Origin: Photorhabdus cinerea
Lineage (GTDB): Bacteria; Pseudomonadota; Gammaproteobacteria; Enterobacterales; Enterobacteriaceae
Direction of reading: 5' to 3'
DNA: 64,000 bases
Assembly: GCF_011189575.1 (NCBI RefSeq)
Contig: NZ_PUJW01000008.1
Location: 146,864 to 210,863, forward strand
A program made the translations under genes and the position numbers. Each line of letters opens with the position of its first letter. Within the stretch, counting starts at the first letter, position 1. Under the pieces are notes generated by a model. It had not been told where the DNA came from. It saw only the letters and a list, made by a program, of their open reading frames with translations, and made no database searches. Shown in pieces: positions 1 to 8,850 of this stretch.

Positions 1-39
1 AGTTTTGTTGAATTCAACCATTACGATCCGAAGATTTAA
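1..39 (+). CDS. 3' end of a lipoprotein paralogue (partial)
   Basis: The first 39 bases read in frame as SFVEFNHYDPKI followed by TAA. The complete lipoprotein that starts at 88 ends in SFVEFTYFNPKI, so the two C-termini match at 9 of 12 residues. I read this as the tail of a second, tandem copy whose body lies outside the window. Only 48 bases separate its stop from the next start, so the copies are probably co-transcribed. Function is unknown; see the complete copy. Confidence 0.75.
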   Translation, partial: SFVEFNHYDPKI

Positions 40-87
40 AATGGTATCAGTATAAGCAAAGGAAATATCAAAATTTGGAGTGACAAA

Positions 88-609
88 ATGAAAGTATTAC
101 GTATACACGAAAGGTTTAAAAACTGGCGAAACATTATTATTTTTATGAGCTGCACTTTATTAATGGCATGTTCTGAGCCCATTAATATATACAGGCCGAT
201 TGATGTGTCGCATTCTGACCAGTCAGTCAAAATTGATTTTGAAATCAGCAAGAAGGGAGATTATCAGTTTGCCCTGCTGTTTGCTAGAGGGCATGGTCAT
301 GATGAAATGAACAGGCGAGATGAGTTATTTGGGAGTATTTATAAGGACGGGGTGACAACTCCCGTTTCGCTTCATCTGGTTAGAAACGGCCAGGTTTTTT
401 TTGACGAGAAAATAAAGGCAGGGGGATACGATGGGGGGCACTCCTTTGATTACGAAGAAAGAACGGTAACTACGGCGGTGCGAGAAATTAAAACATTTTC
501 GTTACCCCCCGGACGTTACTCTGCTGTCATTACTACTCTGGAAGATGTCCCTGAATTTGATGGAATTGAGAGTTTTGTCGAGTTCACCTATTTTAATCCA
601 AAAATTTGA
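88..609 (+). CDS. small lipoprotein, possible partner or immunity protein of the downstream RTX protein
   Basis: This is a 173-residue protein with a positively charged N-terminus, a hydrophobic stretch and a lipobox LMAC that places the lipidated Cys at about residue 28. The residue after Cys is Ser, so outer-membrane sorting is likely. The mature part is about 145 residues, looks beta-rich and has no motif I can assign; it resembles DUF5625-type lipoproteins from memory only. GGAG at 77-80 precedes the ATG at a good distance. The gene lies 33 bp upstream of the giant RTX gene on the same strand and has a tandem paralogue ending at base 39. That arrangement resembles duplicated immunity genes beside polymorphic toxins, but a role as immunity protein, chaperone or surface anchor is inference. 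Confidence 0.8.
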   Translation: MKVLRIHERFKNWRNIIIFMSCTLLMACSEPINIYRPIDVSHSDQSVKIDFEISKKGDYQFALLFARGHGHDEMNRRDELFGSIYKDGVTTPVSLHLVRNGQVFFDEKIKAGGYDGGHSFDYEERTVTTAVREIKTFSLPPGRYSAVITTLEDVPEFDGIESFVEFTYFNPKI

Positions 610-642
610 TCAACATCTGTAAAAAACAAGGAAATAACAAGT

Positions 643-3600
643 ATGGGAAAGAAATATACCGTAACCTATAAAGTTGCCCCGCAGGGGGCTCAGTATGTTT
701 ATCAGGCCGATAAGAACGAGCACAAAGCCGGAGACGTACATTCTTCAACTGGCGGTCATATGTGGTATGTTTTAAGTGATGGGAACGGAAATGAAAAAAG
801 TTTTGGTTTCGAATCACAGTTTGATCAAGCGTTTGGCCCCGGGCGAATAACTCCTTTTGATAATGTCGCCTACCAACAGACCTCTTATGAAACTACCATA
901 GAGTTGACTGAAGATCAGTACAACAAGTTAGAAGATTTTTCAAAAGACCCACGGTCAGGTGAATTTGGATTTAATGATAAACGCTATAATCTGTTCACCA
1001 ACAGTTGCGTAGATTTCGTGTTTTCATCATTAAAGGTCATTGGATACAATCATAGAGATTTTGAAGGAAATTTGTTCCCCAATAACAATGTTGCTCCTTT
1101 GCGGAGATTGTTACATGTTAATGGAGCTCAAATCATTCGTGACAACCTGACTCGTCATGGTGAGTATTATGAAGAAAAAGGTGGCATGCAATGTTTATGG
1201 CTTACCTCGGAGGATATGCGTACCCGCCCACTGGGGACAAATTTGATTAACATTGATATCAAGCCCTCGCCACAACCCCAGCGGCAGATTCAGGGAGAAA
1301 GTAAGGCTCAGCAGGATGTCACCAACGGTTATATCCAAAATTCAGCGACCCATAAAATATTCACCCTCGCGGGCATTCTCAATAAAACCGATTTCGCTTC
1401 AACACAGATGGCTAGCCTTGCCACCGGCGGCATTCGTCCCGGTGAAATGCAGCTTGACCCTAATGTCCGGCCTAACACCTATTTGTCACAGTTCTACCTC
1501 GACCTGACCTTGAACAGCAATAAACAGGATACCAGCCTGCGCAACGCCGTGACGTTGAACGGCTTATCGGCAATGACGACGTTCAACACTTATGTTGATC
1601 CATTGTTATTGGATCTGAGCGGCAATGGTGTGCACATGACTGATATCCGTGACGGCGTGCTGTTCGACATGGACAACAGTGGCACGCTTAAGCGTAGCGG
1701 CTGGGCGGATCGCAATACCGGAATACTGGTGATCGATGATGGTAGTGGTCAGATAAAAGATGTCAGCCAGATGTTCTCCGAATACTACGGTGGTAAGGCC
1801 GGAATAAACGGTGCCGCTGGCGAAAAAAAATTCAAGGAGGGTTTCGGTGCTTTAGCCAGTGAAGATGCCAACAAAGACGGAGTGATTGATCAGAATGACC
1901 CGATCTGGAGCAAGCTGCGGGTCTGGGTTGACAGCATCCACGATGCAAAAGTCGATGCGGGTGAACTCAAGACACTGGCGGAATTAGGTATTACCCAGAT
2001 AAACGTCCGGGCTTCGAACAAAACAGAAGTCCGTGATGGGAATAAGGTCGTTGCCAGTGGATCGTTTACTATCAATGGTAAAACTCAGGAAGTGCTGGCC
2101 GTCGATTTTCTTGGTGATACCGTTAGCAACACCCTGAGCACTCAGGGAACTGGCACGAAAGTGATTTCCACCGCCAACGATATCACAACCACGGCTTACG
2201 CCAGCCAGAGTGAAACAGATGAAACCCTAAATGCGGAGCAACTGGGAGTCAGTAATCTGTATGGTGGCAGCGGCAATGATACCTTGATTGCGGCAAAAAC
2301 CGGCAGTTGGCTGGTCGGGGGCGCGGGAAGCAATACCTATGTTGGCGGTGCCGGTGATGACGTTTTTGTCATCAGCGCTTCTGATGATACGAAAAACATT
2401 CACGGCAATGGCGGTCACGATACGGCGATCATTGTCGGCAAAAAAGGCGTGGAGCTGAACATGGCTCAAGCCGGTTTAACTATGGCTCAAGGCGGGAGTG
2501 GCAGTGATGTCATCAGAAGCGGTGGAGCCAATGGTGTCTTTATCAAGGGAGGTTCCGGCGATTCAGTTTTGGTCGGTGGAATGGGTAACGACGTACTGGT
2601 CGGCGGCAGCGGGCACAACACTATCATTGGTGGCAGTGGCAAGTCGGTTATCTATGCCGGTCCTCAGGGCGACACAATCTATGCTTCCGAAGGCGGCAGC
2701 ATCATTTACGCAGGTGGCGGGGACGATAAGATTTTCGGCGGTGTGGGTGACGACGTGATCGAAGTGGGTCACGGCAATGCTACGATTGATGGGGACGGCG
2801 GGGTTAACATAGTCAGCCTGCACGGTAACCACGGTGATTATCAAATCGCCCACACCGACAGTGGGTATGAAGTGGCCGACAAGGTTGCCGGGCGTGACGG
2901 CACAGTAACGCTGAAAAATATCCAAAAACTCAATTTTTCGGATATTTCGGCGGTTGATTTACAAATACCCAATGCTATGCCTGTCGAGGATGTTCTCACT
3001 CACGACAAGGACGGCAAGGTTTTTGATCGTACTCAGCCTCATCTGATTTCCGCAGAAAGTCTGTTGGCTAACGATCAACACTTTAACAGTCAGGGTGCCC
3101 TGCGCATTGCCAATGTTGGGGATGCGATAGGCGGTACGGTCAAACTCACAGACCAAGGCGATGTTTTGTTTACGCCGGATGCAGATTACACCGGTGTCAT
3201 TAGCTTTAAATATGGTGTAACTGACGCAGCTGGTAATCCGTCAGCATCGGTAGTTGATCTGAGCAGTGGAGAAACAGCCCCGATGCGCGCCGTTGCCACA
3301 TTACTGACGCCGGAAGTCCCGCTCGATCCATTGGCTGCTCAGCAATGGTATCTGAGTGATGCCAACATCCTGCCGGTCTGGAAGGACTACACTGGCAAGG
3401 GCGTACGCATTGGTCAGTTTGAGCCAGGTGGTCAGTTCGCCACCGCGCCTGAAATCTTTGATATCAATCATCCCGACCTTGCGGCGAATGTTGATAAAAC
3501 CTGGTTGCAGACTCAACAAACCAATGGCACTTTGCCGAACGTGGTCTCCAACCACGCGACAATGGTGGCGGGTGTGATGGTCGCGGCGAAAAATAATGCT

Positions 3601-6600
3601 GGTGGCGTAGGGGTTGCCTATGATGCTACGTTGGGCGGTTATTATCTGGCCAATAGCGGTGCTGATCTTGCGGGGCTGGGGCATATGGTCAGTTTTGACG
3701 TTGCCAACAATAGCTGGGGATTTACCAACGATTTCGCACTCAGCAGCTTTCAGGACGGCTCTATAAATACTGCCGCGTCGCTGAGCATGAATGCGCAGTA
3801 CGCGGCGGCTAATGGTCGTGGCGGATTGGGTACCGTCATCGTGGCGGCGGGTGGCAACCATCGTGCAGAAGGCGGCAATGCCCAAGGATCGCTGACCAAT
3901 AACAACCGCTTTTCGGTGGAAGTTGGTGCGATCAACGCACAGGGCGATTTGTCGACTTTGCAGATTGGCTCCTCACCGTTCTCCAACCCGGGAGCCAGCC
4001 TGTTGGTTTCGGCACCGGGCAGCAATGTTGTGTCTACCAGCTATATGCTGAAAACTGAACGTGGCTCAACTTTCGGCAATGACTACACCAGCATGCAAGG
4101 CACCAGCTTTGCCGCTCCGATAGTCTCCGGTGTTGTTGCGCTGATGCTTGAGGCCAATCCGAACTTAGGCTATCGGGATGTGCAACAGATCCTTGCTCTA
4201 TCCGCTCGCAAGATCAATGACCCATCTACCGAATGGAACGATAATAACAGCCACAGCTGGAATGGCGGCGGTATGCATACCAGCAACGATTATGGTTTCG
4301 GTCAAGTCGATGCGCGAGCCGCCGTTCGCTTGGCCGAGTCTTGGATGACTCAAAGCACTGCTGCCAATGAGTACGTCTATAGCGCATCCAGCGGCCCTCT
4401 GGGGAAAACCTTAGCGGCGGGTGAGACGATGACGTCGTCTATCGCCATGAATGCCGGTCTGAATGTCGAGCATGTCGAGATCGATTTTGACGCCCAGGTA
4501 GGCCGTCTTGGCGATCTGACGCTCAAACTGATCTCTCCTGATGGCACTCAGAGCATCTTGCTCAATCGTCAGGGTAAGGTTCCAGACGGCATGCCGGGCG
4601 CGAATGCGACCGATCTGGGTAGTAGCCAGTCGGGGACGTTCAAATACAGCTTTATGTCGACCCATGATTTTGGTGAACGCTCGGTTGGCAACTGGACCCT
4701 ACAGGTGACCGATGCGAATTCCGGCCTGCCGGTCACATTAAATGCCTGGTCGCTACGTTTGTACGGCAGCAAAAGCACCCCGGATGACACTTATTTCTAC
4801 ACCGACGAATATATCCAGTCGGTGGTCGGGCAGGCCAACCGCGCGGTGCTGGATGACGCAGCCAATGGCGTGGCGGGTGGGCGTAATACCCTCAATGCGG
4901 CGGCTGTTTCGCGGGATACTTCAGTCAACTTGCTGACCGGTGTTGCCAGCATTGGCGGTGCAGCGTTGACGATAAAGAATCCGTCGGGCATTCAGAACAT
5001 CGTCACCGGTGATGGCAACGATACGCTAGTCGCTGGTAATGCCGATGCATTGCTTGATGGCGGGCGTGGAAACAACACACTGGCAGGTGGTGCGGGCAAG
5101 GACTTCTTTGTGGTCCACCGCCGTGAGGCGGGCAGCGATATCATTAGCAATTTCGAGGCGGCTCGTGGCGAAATCATCGATCTGGTAGGATTTGGTGGAA
5201 AAACGTTTGCCGATCTGTTGCTGACGCAGCAAGGGGAGGATGTTAAGGTCGATCTGGGTAAGGGGCAGAGCATTGTCTTGAAAAATCAAACAATCGCCGG
5301 GATCGGTGCGGCGAACTTCAAGTTCCAGAACACCTTTATCGCCCCGATGGCTTACACGAGTAGTGACGCCTCAACGCTCCAGCCACAAGAAGGCTTGGGA
5401 ACCGTGATCCTTAAGGGCGGTGGCAAGGGTGTGATGCTCACTACTGATGCTCAGGGTCAGATGAAATTTAGTCTGAATGGAACGATCTATAGTCATGACA
5501 GTGCGGCATCAGACGTTTTTGTGGTGGCAGCCCAACCGGGCGTCAAGGACTACCAGAATGCATTACGTGGGTTCCGTCACGGCATTGATAAAATTGATTT
5601 GCGTCAAACCGGAGTCACTGATTTCAGCCAGCTCACAATCACTAAGAGTAATCGTGGCACGATCAACGGCCTGTCACAAATTCATGGCGTTGAAGTTACC
5701 TTTAATGGGGCCAGCGGTACTGATTCAAACGTGAAGTTGCTGTATCTCGATACTCTGGATACTTCTCAGGTCGATGCGGCTGACTTCCTTTTTGCGGAGC
5801 CTGTGCCGGATTTGGTGCCAACGGTCGGGCCAGTGGTGACGCAATCTCCCGATAAACCAATGGTTACTGTACCGGGCTCATTGACACCAATTGTTGACCC
5901 CCTTGGCGTTGGCAAGCCTTTACCTCTTCCCTCTATCGACTTGAAGCCAATTAGTATTCCCCCTAGGAAGCCGGTTAGCATTCCCCTTATTGACTGGGAT
6001 CTGACTAAAATTTCTTCTATTGATATTGACCGGGATATGATTAGACTTCCCCCTGTTAAGCTGGAGCCAATTAGCTTTCGCGTTCATGATCTGAGGCCGC
6101 ATATTGACCTGAATGTTGACCGGATGTCACCCATTGACAGGGAGCCAATTAGTATTCCTCCTGTTGAATTGCACCCAACGCTTAACGTTCTGAAAATTGA
6201 GCCAGCAGTGGAACCTACACCGGTGACCACTGACCCTAATTCCATTACAGTCGAAACTCCCTTTTCCGAGGTTACGTTGGGGGACGAGAGCAAGACTATC
6301 AATGTGGAAGCTATGGAGAGCAAAATAGTTGCCGGCAACGGTGACAATAAGGTGAATGTGATGGGCCGTTTTGCCGATATCACGTTAGGTAATGGTAGCA
6401 ACGTTATTGTTGGCAATGTCGACAGACTAACAGTCGGACATGGCAACAACACCATTAAAGCGTCGGGAACCTTCACGAAAGTAAAAGTAGGGGATGGTAA
6501 TAACCATATCGTGACCAGCGGTATTATGTCGAAAGTGAAAGTCGGGGAGGGTAATAACAATATTGTGACCAGTGGTACTATGTCGACGGTAGAAGTCGGG

Positions 6601-6939
6601 CATGGGGACAACGATTTGGAATTTAGTGGTGAGATGGGAAACTTGGTGTTTGGAAAGGACATCAGCCCTGAACGTCTGTGGTTCCAGCATGAAGGACAGG
6701 ATCTGCAAATTTCGGTCATTGGCAGCAAGCAGGAGGTAACACTGCATAATTGGTATGCCAGTCCCACCGAACGACCAAGTAGCATCATGGCCGGTGACGG
6801 TCATCGGTTGATGGATAGTGATGTCGAACACCTTGTCCAGGCTATGGCTGCATTCGCGCCACCAGCGCCTGCGACCGCAATGCTCGGTGATGTCGAGCAA
6901 CAGCGGCTGCAACCTGTGCTGGCAGCTAATTGGCATTGA
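643..6939 (+). CDS. giant RTX-type multidomain protein with papain-like and subtilisin/kexin-like domains
   Basis: Domains seen in the 2098 residues, in order. Residues 1-190 look like a permuted papain-like (NlpC/P60 or LRAT) fold, with His39 in GGHMWYV preceding Cys122 in NSCVDF. Residues 316-500 are the PLLLDLSGNGV module of RTX proteins, with a Ca-loop-like DANKDGVID. Glycine-rich GGxGxD repeats span 538-725. A cadherin/VCBS-like domain covers 780-870. An S8 subtilase spans 900-1235 with His971, Asn1072 and Ser1155 (GTSFAAP), but Glu927 stands where the catalytic Asp is expected. A P/Homo-B domain covers 1255-1378, and a short RTX block 1450-1497. A proline-rich linker with PISIPP repeats covers about 1760-1850. 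Exact 18-residue VGxGNNxIVTSG repeats fill 1946-1999, and an HCBP-related C-terminus (2004-2038) ends in LAANWH. There is no Sec signal, so type I secretion is inferred. AAGGAA at 629-634 precedes the ATG. It is probably co-transcribed with the upstream lipoprotein. Substrate and target are unknown. Confidence 0.85.
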   Translation: MGKKYTVTYKVAPQGAQYVYQADKNEHKAGDVHSSTGGHMWYVLSDGNGNEKSFGFESQFDQAFGPGRITPFDNVAYQQTSYETTIELTEDQYNKLEDFSKDPRSGEFGFNDKRYNLFTNSCVDFVFSSLKVIGYNHRDFEGNLFPNNNVAPLRRLLHVNGAQIIRDNLTRHGEYYEEKGGMQCLWLTSEDMRTRPLGTNLINIDIKPSPQPQRQIQGESKAQQDVTNGYIQNSATHKIFTLAGILNKTDFASTQMASLATGGIRPGEMQLDPNVRPNTYLSQFYLDLTLNSNKQDTSLRNAVTLNGLSAMTTFNTYVDPLLLDLSGNGVHMTDIRDGVLFDMDNSGTLKRSGWADRNTGILVIDDGSGQIKDVSQMFSEYYGGKAGINGAAGEKKFKEGFGALASEDANKDGVIDQNDPIWSKLRVWVDSIHDAKVDAGELKTLAELGITQINVRASNKTEVRDGNKVVASGSFTINGKTQEVLAVDFLGDTVSNTLSTQGTGTKVISTANDITTTAYASQSETDETLNAEQLGVSNLYGGSGNDTLIAAKTGSWLVGGAGSNTYVGGAGDDVFVISASDDTKNIHGNGGHDTAIIVGKKGVELNMAQAGLTMAQGGSGSDVIRSGGANGVFIKGGSGDSVLVGGMGNDVLVGGSGHNTIIGGSGKSVIYAGPQGDTIYASEGGSIIYAGGGDDKIFGGVGDDVIEVGHGNATIDGDGGVNIVSLHGNHGDYQIAHTDSGYEVADKVAGRDGTVTLKNIQKLNFSDISAVDLQIPNAMPVEDVLTHDKDGKVFDRTQPHLISAESLLANDQHFNSQGALRIANVGDAIGGTVKLTDQGDVLFTPDADYTGVISFKYGVTDAAGNPSASVVDLSSGETAPMRAVATLLTPEVPLDPLAAQQWYLSDANILPVWKDYTGKGVRIGQFEPGGQFATAPEIFDINHPDLAANVDKTWLQTQQTNGTLPNVVSNHATMVAGVMVAAKNNAGGVGVAYDATLGGYYLANSGADLAGLGHMVSFDVANNSWGFTNDFALSSFQDGSINTAASLSMNAQYAAANGRGGLGTVIVAAGGNHRAEGGNAQGSLTNNNRFSVEVGAINAQGDLSTLQIGSSPFSNPGASLLVSAPGSNVVSTSYMLKTERGSTFGNDYTSMQGTSFAAPIVSGVVALMLEANPNLGYRDVQQILALSARKINDPSTEWNDNNSHSWNGGGMHTSNDYGFGQVDARAAVRLAESWMTQSTAANEYVYSASSGPLGKTLAAGETMTSSIAMNAGLNVEHVEIDFDAQVGRLGDLTLKLISPDGTQSILLNRQGKVPDGMPGANATDLGSSQSGTFKYSFMSTHDFGERSVGNWTLQVTDANSGLPVTLNAWSLRLYGSKSTPDDTYFYTDEYIQSVVGQANRAVLDDAANGVAGGRNTLNAAAVSRDTSVNLLTGVASIGGAALTIKNPSGIQNIVTGDGNDTLVAGNADALLDGGRGNNTLAGGAGKDFFVVHRREAGSDIISNFEAARGEIIDLVGFGGKTFADLLLTQQGEDVKVDLGKGQSIVLKNQTIAGIGAANFKFQNTFIAPMAYTSSDASTLQPQEGLGTVILKGGGKGVMLTTDAQGQMKFSLNGTIYSHDSAASDVFVVAAQPGVKDYQNALRGFRHGIDKIDLRQTGVTDFSQLTITKSNRGTINGLSQIHGVEVTFNGASGTDSNVKLLYLDTLDTSQVDAADFLFAEPVPDLVPTVGPVVTQSPDKPMVTVPGSLTPIVDPLGVGKPLPLPSIDLKPISIPPRKPVSIPLIDWDLTKISSIDIDRDMIRLPPVKLEPISFRVHDLRPHIDLNVDRMSPIDREPISIPPVELHPTLNVLKIEPAVEPTPVTTDPNSITVETPFSEVTLGDESKTINVEAMESKIVAGNGDNKVNVMGRFADITLGNGSNVIVGNVDRLTVGHGNNTIKASGTFTKVKVGDGNNHIVTSGIMSKVKVGEGNNNIVTSGTMSTVEVGHGDNDLEFSGEMGNLVFGKDISPERLWFQHEGQDLQISVIGSKQEVTLHNWYASPTERPSSIMAGDGHRLMDSDVEHLVQAMAAFAPPAPATAMLGDVEQQRLQPVLAANWH

Positions 6940-6951
6940 TCGGTAACAAGG

Positions 6952-6971
6952 CCCGCGATGGTTATCGCGGG
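6952..6971 (+). terminator. hairpin after the RTX gene
   Basis: CCCGCGA and TCGCGGG form a perfect 7-bp stem around a 6-base loop, 13 bases after the RTX stop codon. It is followed by TCTCATAAAT rather than a clean U-tract, so terminator function is likely but not certain. Confidence 0.5.
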
Positions 6972-7046
6972 TCTCATAAATAGGTGAATAGCGCCGTTTA
7001 AATGTAAGCGCGTCATATGAGGACTTCTGTCTTTCGACAGGCAAAA

Positions 7047-7071
7047 TGTCTAACTTTTGGGGCGCACTTCA
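7047..7071. mobile_element. possible IS3-family terminal repeat remnant
   Basis: The reverse complement of this stretch begins TGAAGTGCGCCCCAAAAG and ends in TTAGACA, which resembles the terminal inverted repeats of IS3-family elements as I recall them. No transposase reading frame accompanies it, so only an end would remain. The rest of the 327-bp gap (6940-7266) holds a hairpin at 6952 and a GC-rich stretch at about 7110-7175 with no open reading frame I can assign. It looks like degraded mobile DNA, but this is recognition by eye. Confidence 0.35.
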
Positions 7072-7266
7072 TAATTTAAGTGGACACTATTTATTTCTTC
7101 GATTAGCAAAAACCGCCGTAAACCCTTGCCCAGTGCGGGCGGGGATATAAGGCGAGCTTTAGTGCGGGGAGCAGTCACAACAGACTAAGTCAGAGGTAGG
7201 ATGCCGTAGGTTTAATATCATTACCGCTGAATTAAGGGCAATGTAAACCTTGCGGCATAAATACGT

Positions 7267-8604
7267 TTATTGCTGTGGTTCCAAATTTAACATCAGGATT
7301 TTTGAGCGGCGCTGGTAGTTGTATAGTACTTGCTTCTCAATCGGTAGCATTGAGATTTCTGCGGGCTCAAATCCTCGTTCCTGAAACCAGTGGATACTGC
7401 GGGTAGTCAGGACGAAAAGTTTTTCTAGTCCAAGTTGCTGAGCGTGCTCTGAGATGCGATTTAATAGAGCTTCACCTCTTAAAGAACTTCGATATTTGGG
7501 ATGAACGGCTAAGCAAGCCATTTCCCCGATTTTTTCATCAGGATAGGGGTAAAGTGCAGCACAGGCGATAGTCAGGTTGTCGCGTTCGATAATGGTGAAT
7601 TTATCAATTTCCCTCTCAAGTTGTTCTCTTGAACGGCGAACCAGAATCCCTTGTTGTTCCAGTGGGCGGATAAGTTCGAGAATGCCACCAATATCATTAA
7701 TATTAGCCCTGCGTATTTGTTCCGCACTTTCCATGACTATTTGAGTGCCAATACCATCACGGGAGAATAATTCCTGAACCAGAGCACCATCTGCCTGATA
7801 ACTTAATAAGTGGCTGCGACGAACACCACCACGGCAAGCTTTCACTGCACTTCGTAAAAAACGGGTTGTACTTGAATAGTAGTCCCCTTGGAGTGTCAAT
7901 TCTTTAATGTATTCTTGTGCTTGATTAAGAAAAATTTCGGATAGAATTTGTCCATCTTTGTCCTGCACACCTTGAGAAGAGCAGAAGCCAATCAGTTTTT
8001 CAGCTTGTAGCTTGATAGCTAACTGAGTAGCAATTTCTTCAGATGCCAGATTAAAACTCTCACCAGTGACAGAAACCGCAACAGGGCCAATCAGCACTAT
8101 TGCGCCATGGTCTAACTGAAGGTTAATTGCGTTTTCATCAATGCGACGAATTCTGCCGCTGTGGCAATAATCGATACCATCATCAACGCCTAGAGGTTGA
8201 GCTATAATAAAGTTACCGCTCACAACATTAATATTCGCTCCTTGTAATGGGGTATTATTCAGGCTCATGGAAAGACGTGCGGTGATATCCAGTTGCACTA
8301 AACCAGCAGATTGTTTGACTAATTCTAATGTTTTGTTATCAGTAACACGGGTGTGTTTGTGATAAGCCGGTTCGTAATGATGGTCTACAATATTTTGTTC
8401 AATTTGCGGTCTGGCTCCATAAACAACAATCAGACGGATGCCTAAACTATGCAGTAATCCGATATCGTTGATGATGTTCGGGAAGTTTTCATGAGCAATC
8501 GCTTCTCCGCTAAGCATAATAATAAAAGTTTTGCCACGGTGTGCATTGATGTACGGAACCGAGTGGCGAAATCCCTCAACTAATTCGGTGCTTCGTTCTT
8601 TCAT
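7267..8604 (-). CDS. argA: N-acetylglutamate synthase
   Basis: The enzyme catalyses the first step of arginine biosynthesis, acetyl-CoA + L-glutamate to N-acetylglutamate, in the cytoplasm. The 445-residue protein (E. coli 443) has an amino-acid-kinase-like N-terminal domain at about 20-275, with [11 protein letters not shown] and ALLVRG-like folds, and a C-terminal GNAT acetyltransferase domain at about 295-440. The N-terminal domain normally binds the feedback inhibitor arginine. Two ARG boxes lie just upstream of the start (8617-8655), so ArgR repression is expected. It is divergent from amiC, as in E. coli. Confidence 0.95.
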   Translation of the reverse strand: MKERSTELVEGFRHSVPYINAHRGKTFIIMLSGEAIAHENFPNIINDIGLLHSLGIRLIVVYGARPQIEQNIVDHHYEPAYHKHTRVTDNKTLELVKQSAGLVQLDITARLSMSLNNTPLQGANINVVSGNFIIAQPLGVDDGIDYCHSGRIRRIDENAINLQLDHGAIVLIGPVAVSVTGESFNLASEEIATQLAIKLQAEKLIGFCSSQGVQDKDGQILSEIFLNQAQEYIKELTLQGDYYSSTTRFLRSAVKACRGGVRRSHLLSYQADGALVQELFSRDGIGTQIVMESAEQIRRANINDIGGILELIRPLEQQGILVRRSREQLEREIDKFTIIERDNLTIACAALYPYPDEKIGEMACLAVHPKYRSSLRGEALLNRISEHAQQLGLEKLFVLTTRSIHWFQERGFEPAEISMLPIEKQVLYNYQRRSKILMLNLEPQQ

Positions 8605-8616
8605 AACAGGCTCTCG

Positions 8617-8655
8617 ATTGAATTTTTATTCTAAATTTATGTATTTTTATTCCTT
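8617..8655 (-). promoter_or_regulatory. tandem ARG boxes (ArgR operator of argA)
   Basis: Two 18-bp boxes, ATTGAATTTTTATTCTAA (8617-8634) and TATGTATTTTTATTCCTT (8638-8655), are separated by 3 bp. Both fit the ArgR consensus TGAATwwwwATTCA, and the 3-bp gap is the canonical spacing for hexameric ArgR. They lie 13 bp upstream of the argA start. The second box is weaker. Confidence 0.85.
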
Positions 8656-8850
8656 TTGGAGAGGAATGGCAAGAGGCAATTAAGACAAAAACATTGTGAT
8701 ATAGATGTGGACGTTAATAATTTGCAGCATATAAAATGCTTTTTGTTGATGACAGCATAATGTTGATTGGTTAGAGCTTTTCACTTGGCTGTTTCTTTTG
8801 GTGAATATTACCTTGAATATTTGTATTTTATGAATGGAATAAAATAGTAG

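Noticed and set aside
2227..2925. Long minus-strand open frames inside the RTX gene (2227-2469, 2563-2925, 3301-3885, 6084-6788)
   Set aside because: They lie opposite repetitive GGxGxD coding DNA and have repetitive shadow compositions with no ribosome sites.
7110..7200. Possible guide RNA or C-terminal remnant of an IS200/IS605 TnpB element
   Set aside because: A short frame in this GC-rich stretch looked suggestive, but no zinc-finger motif or RuvC remnant could be read, so the family cannot be supported.
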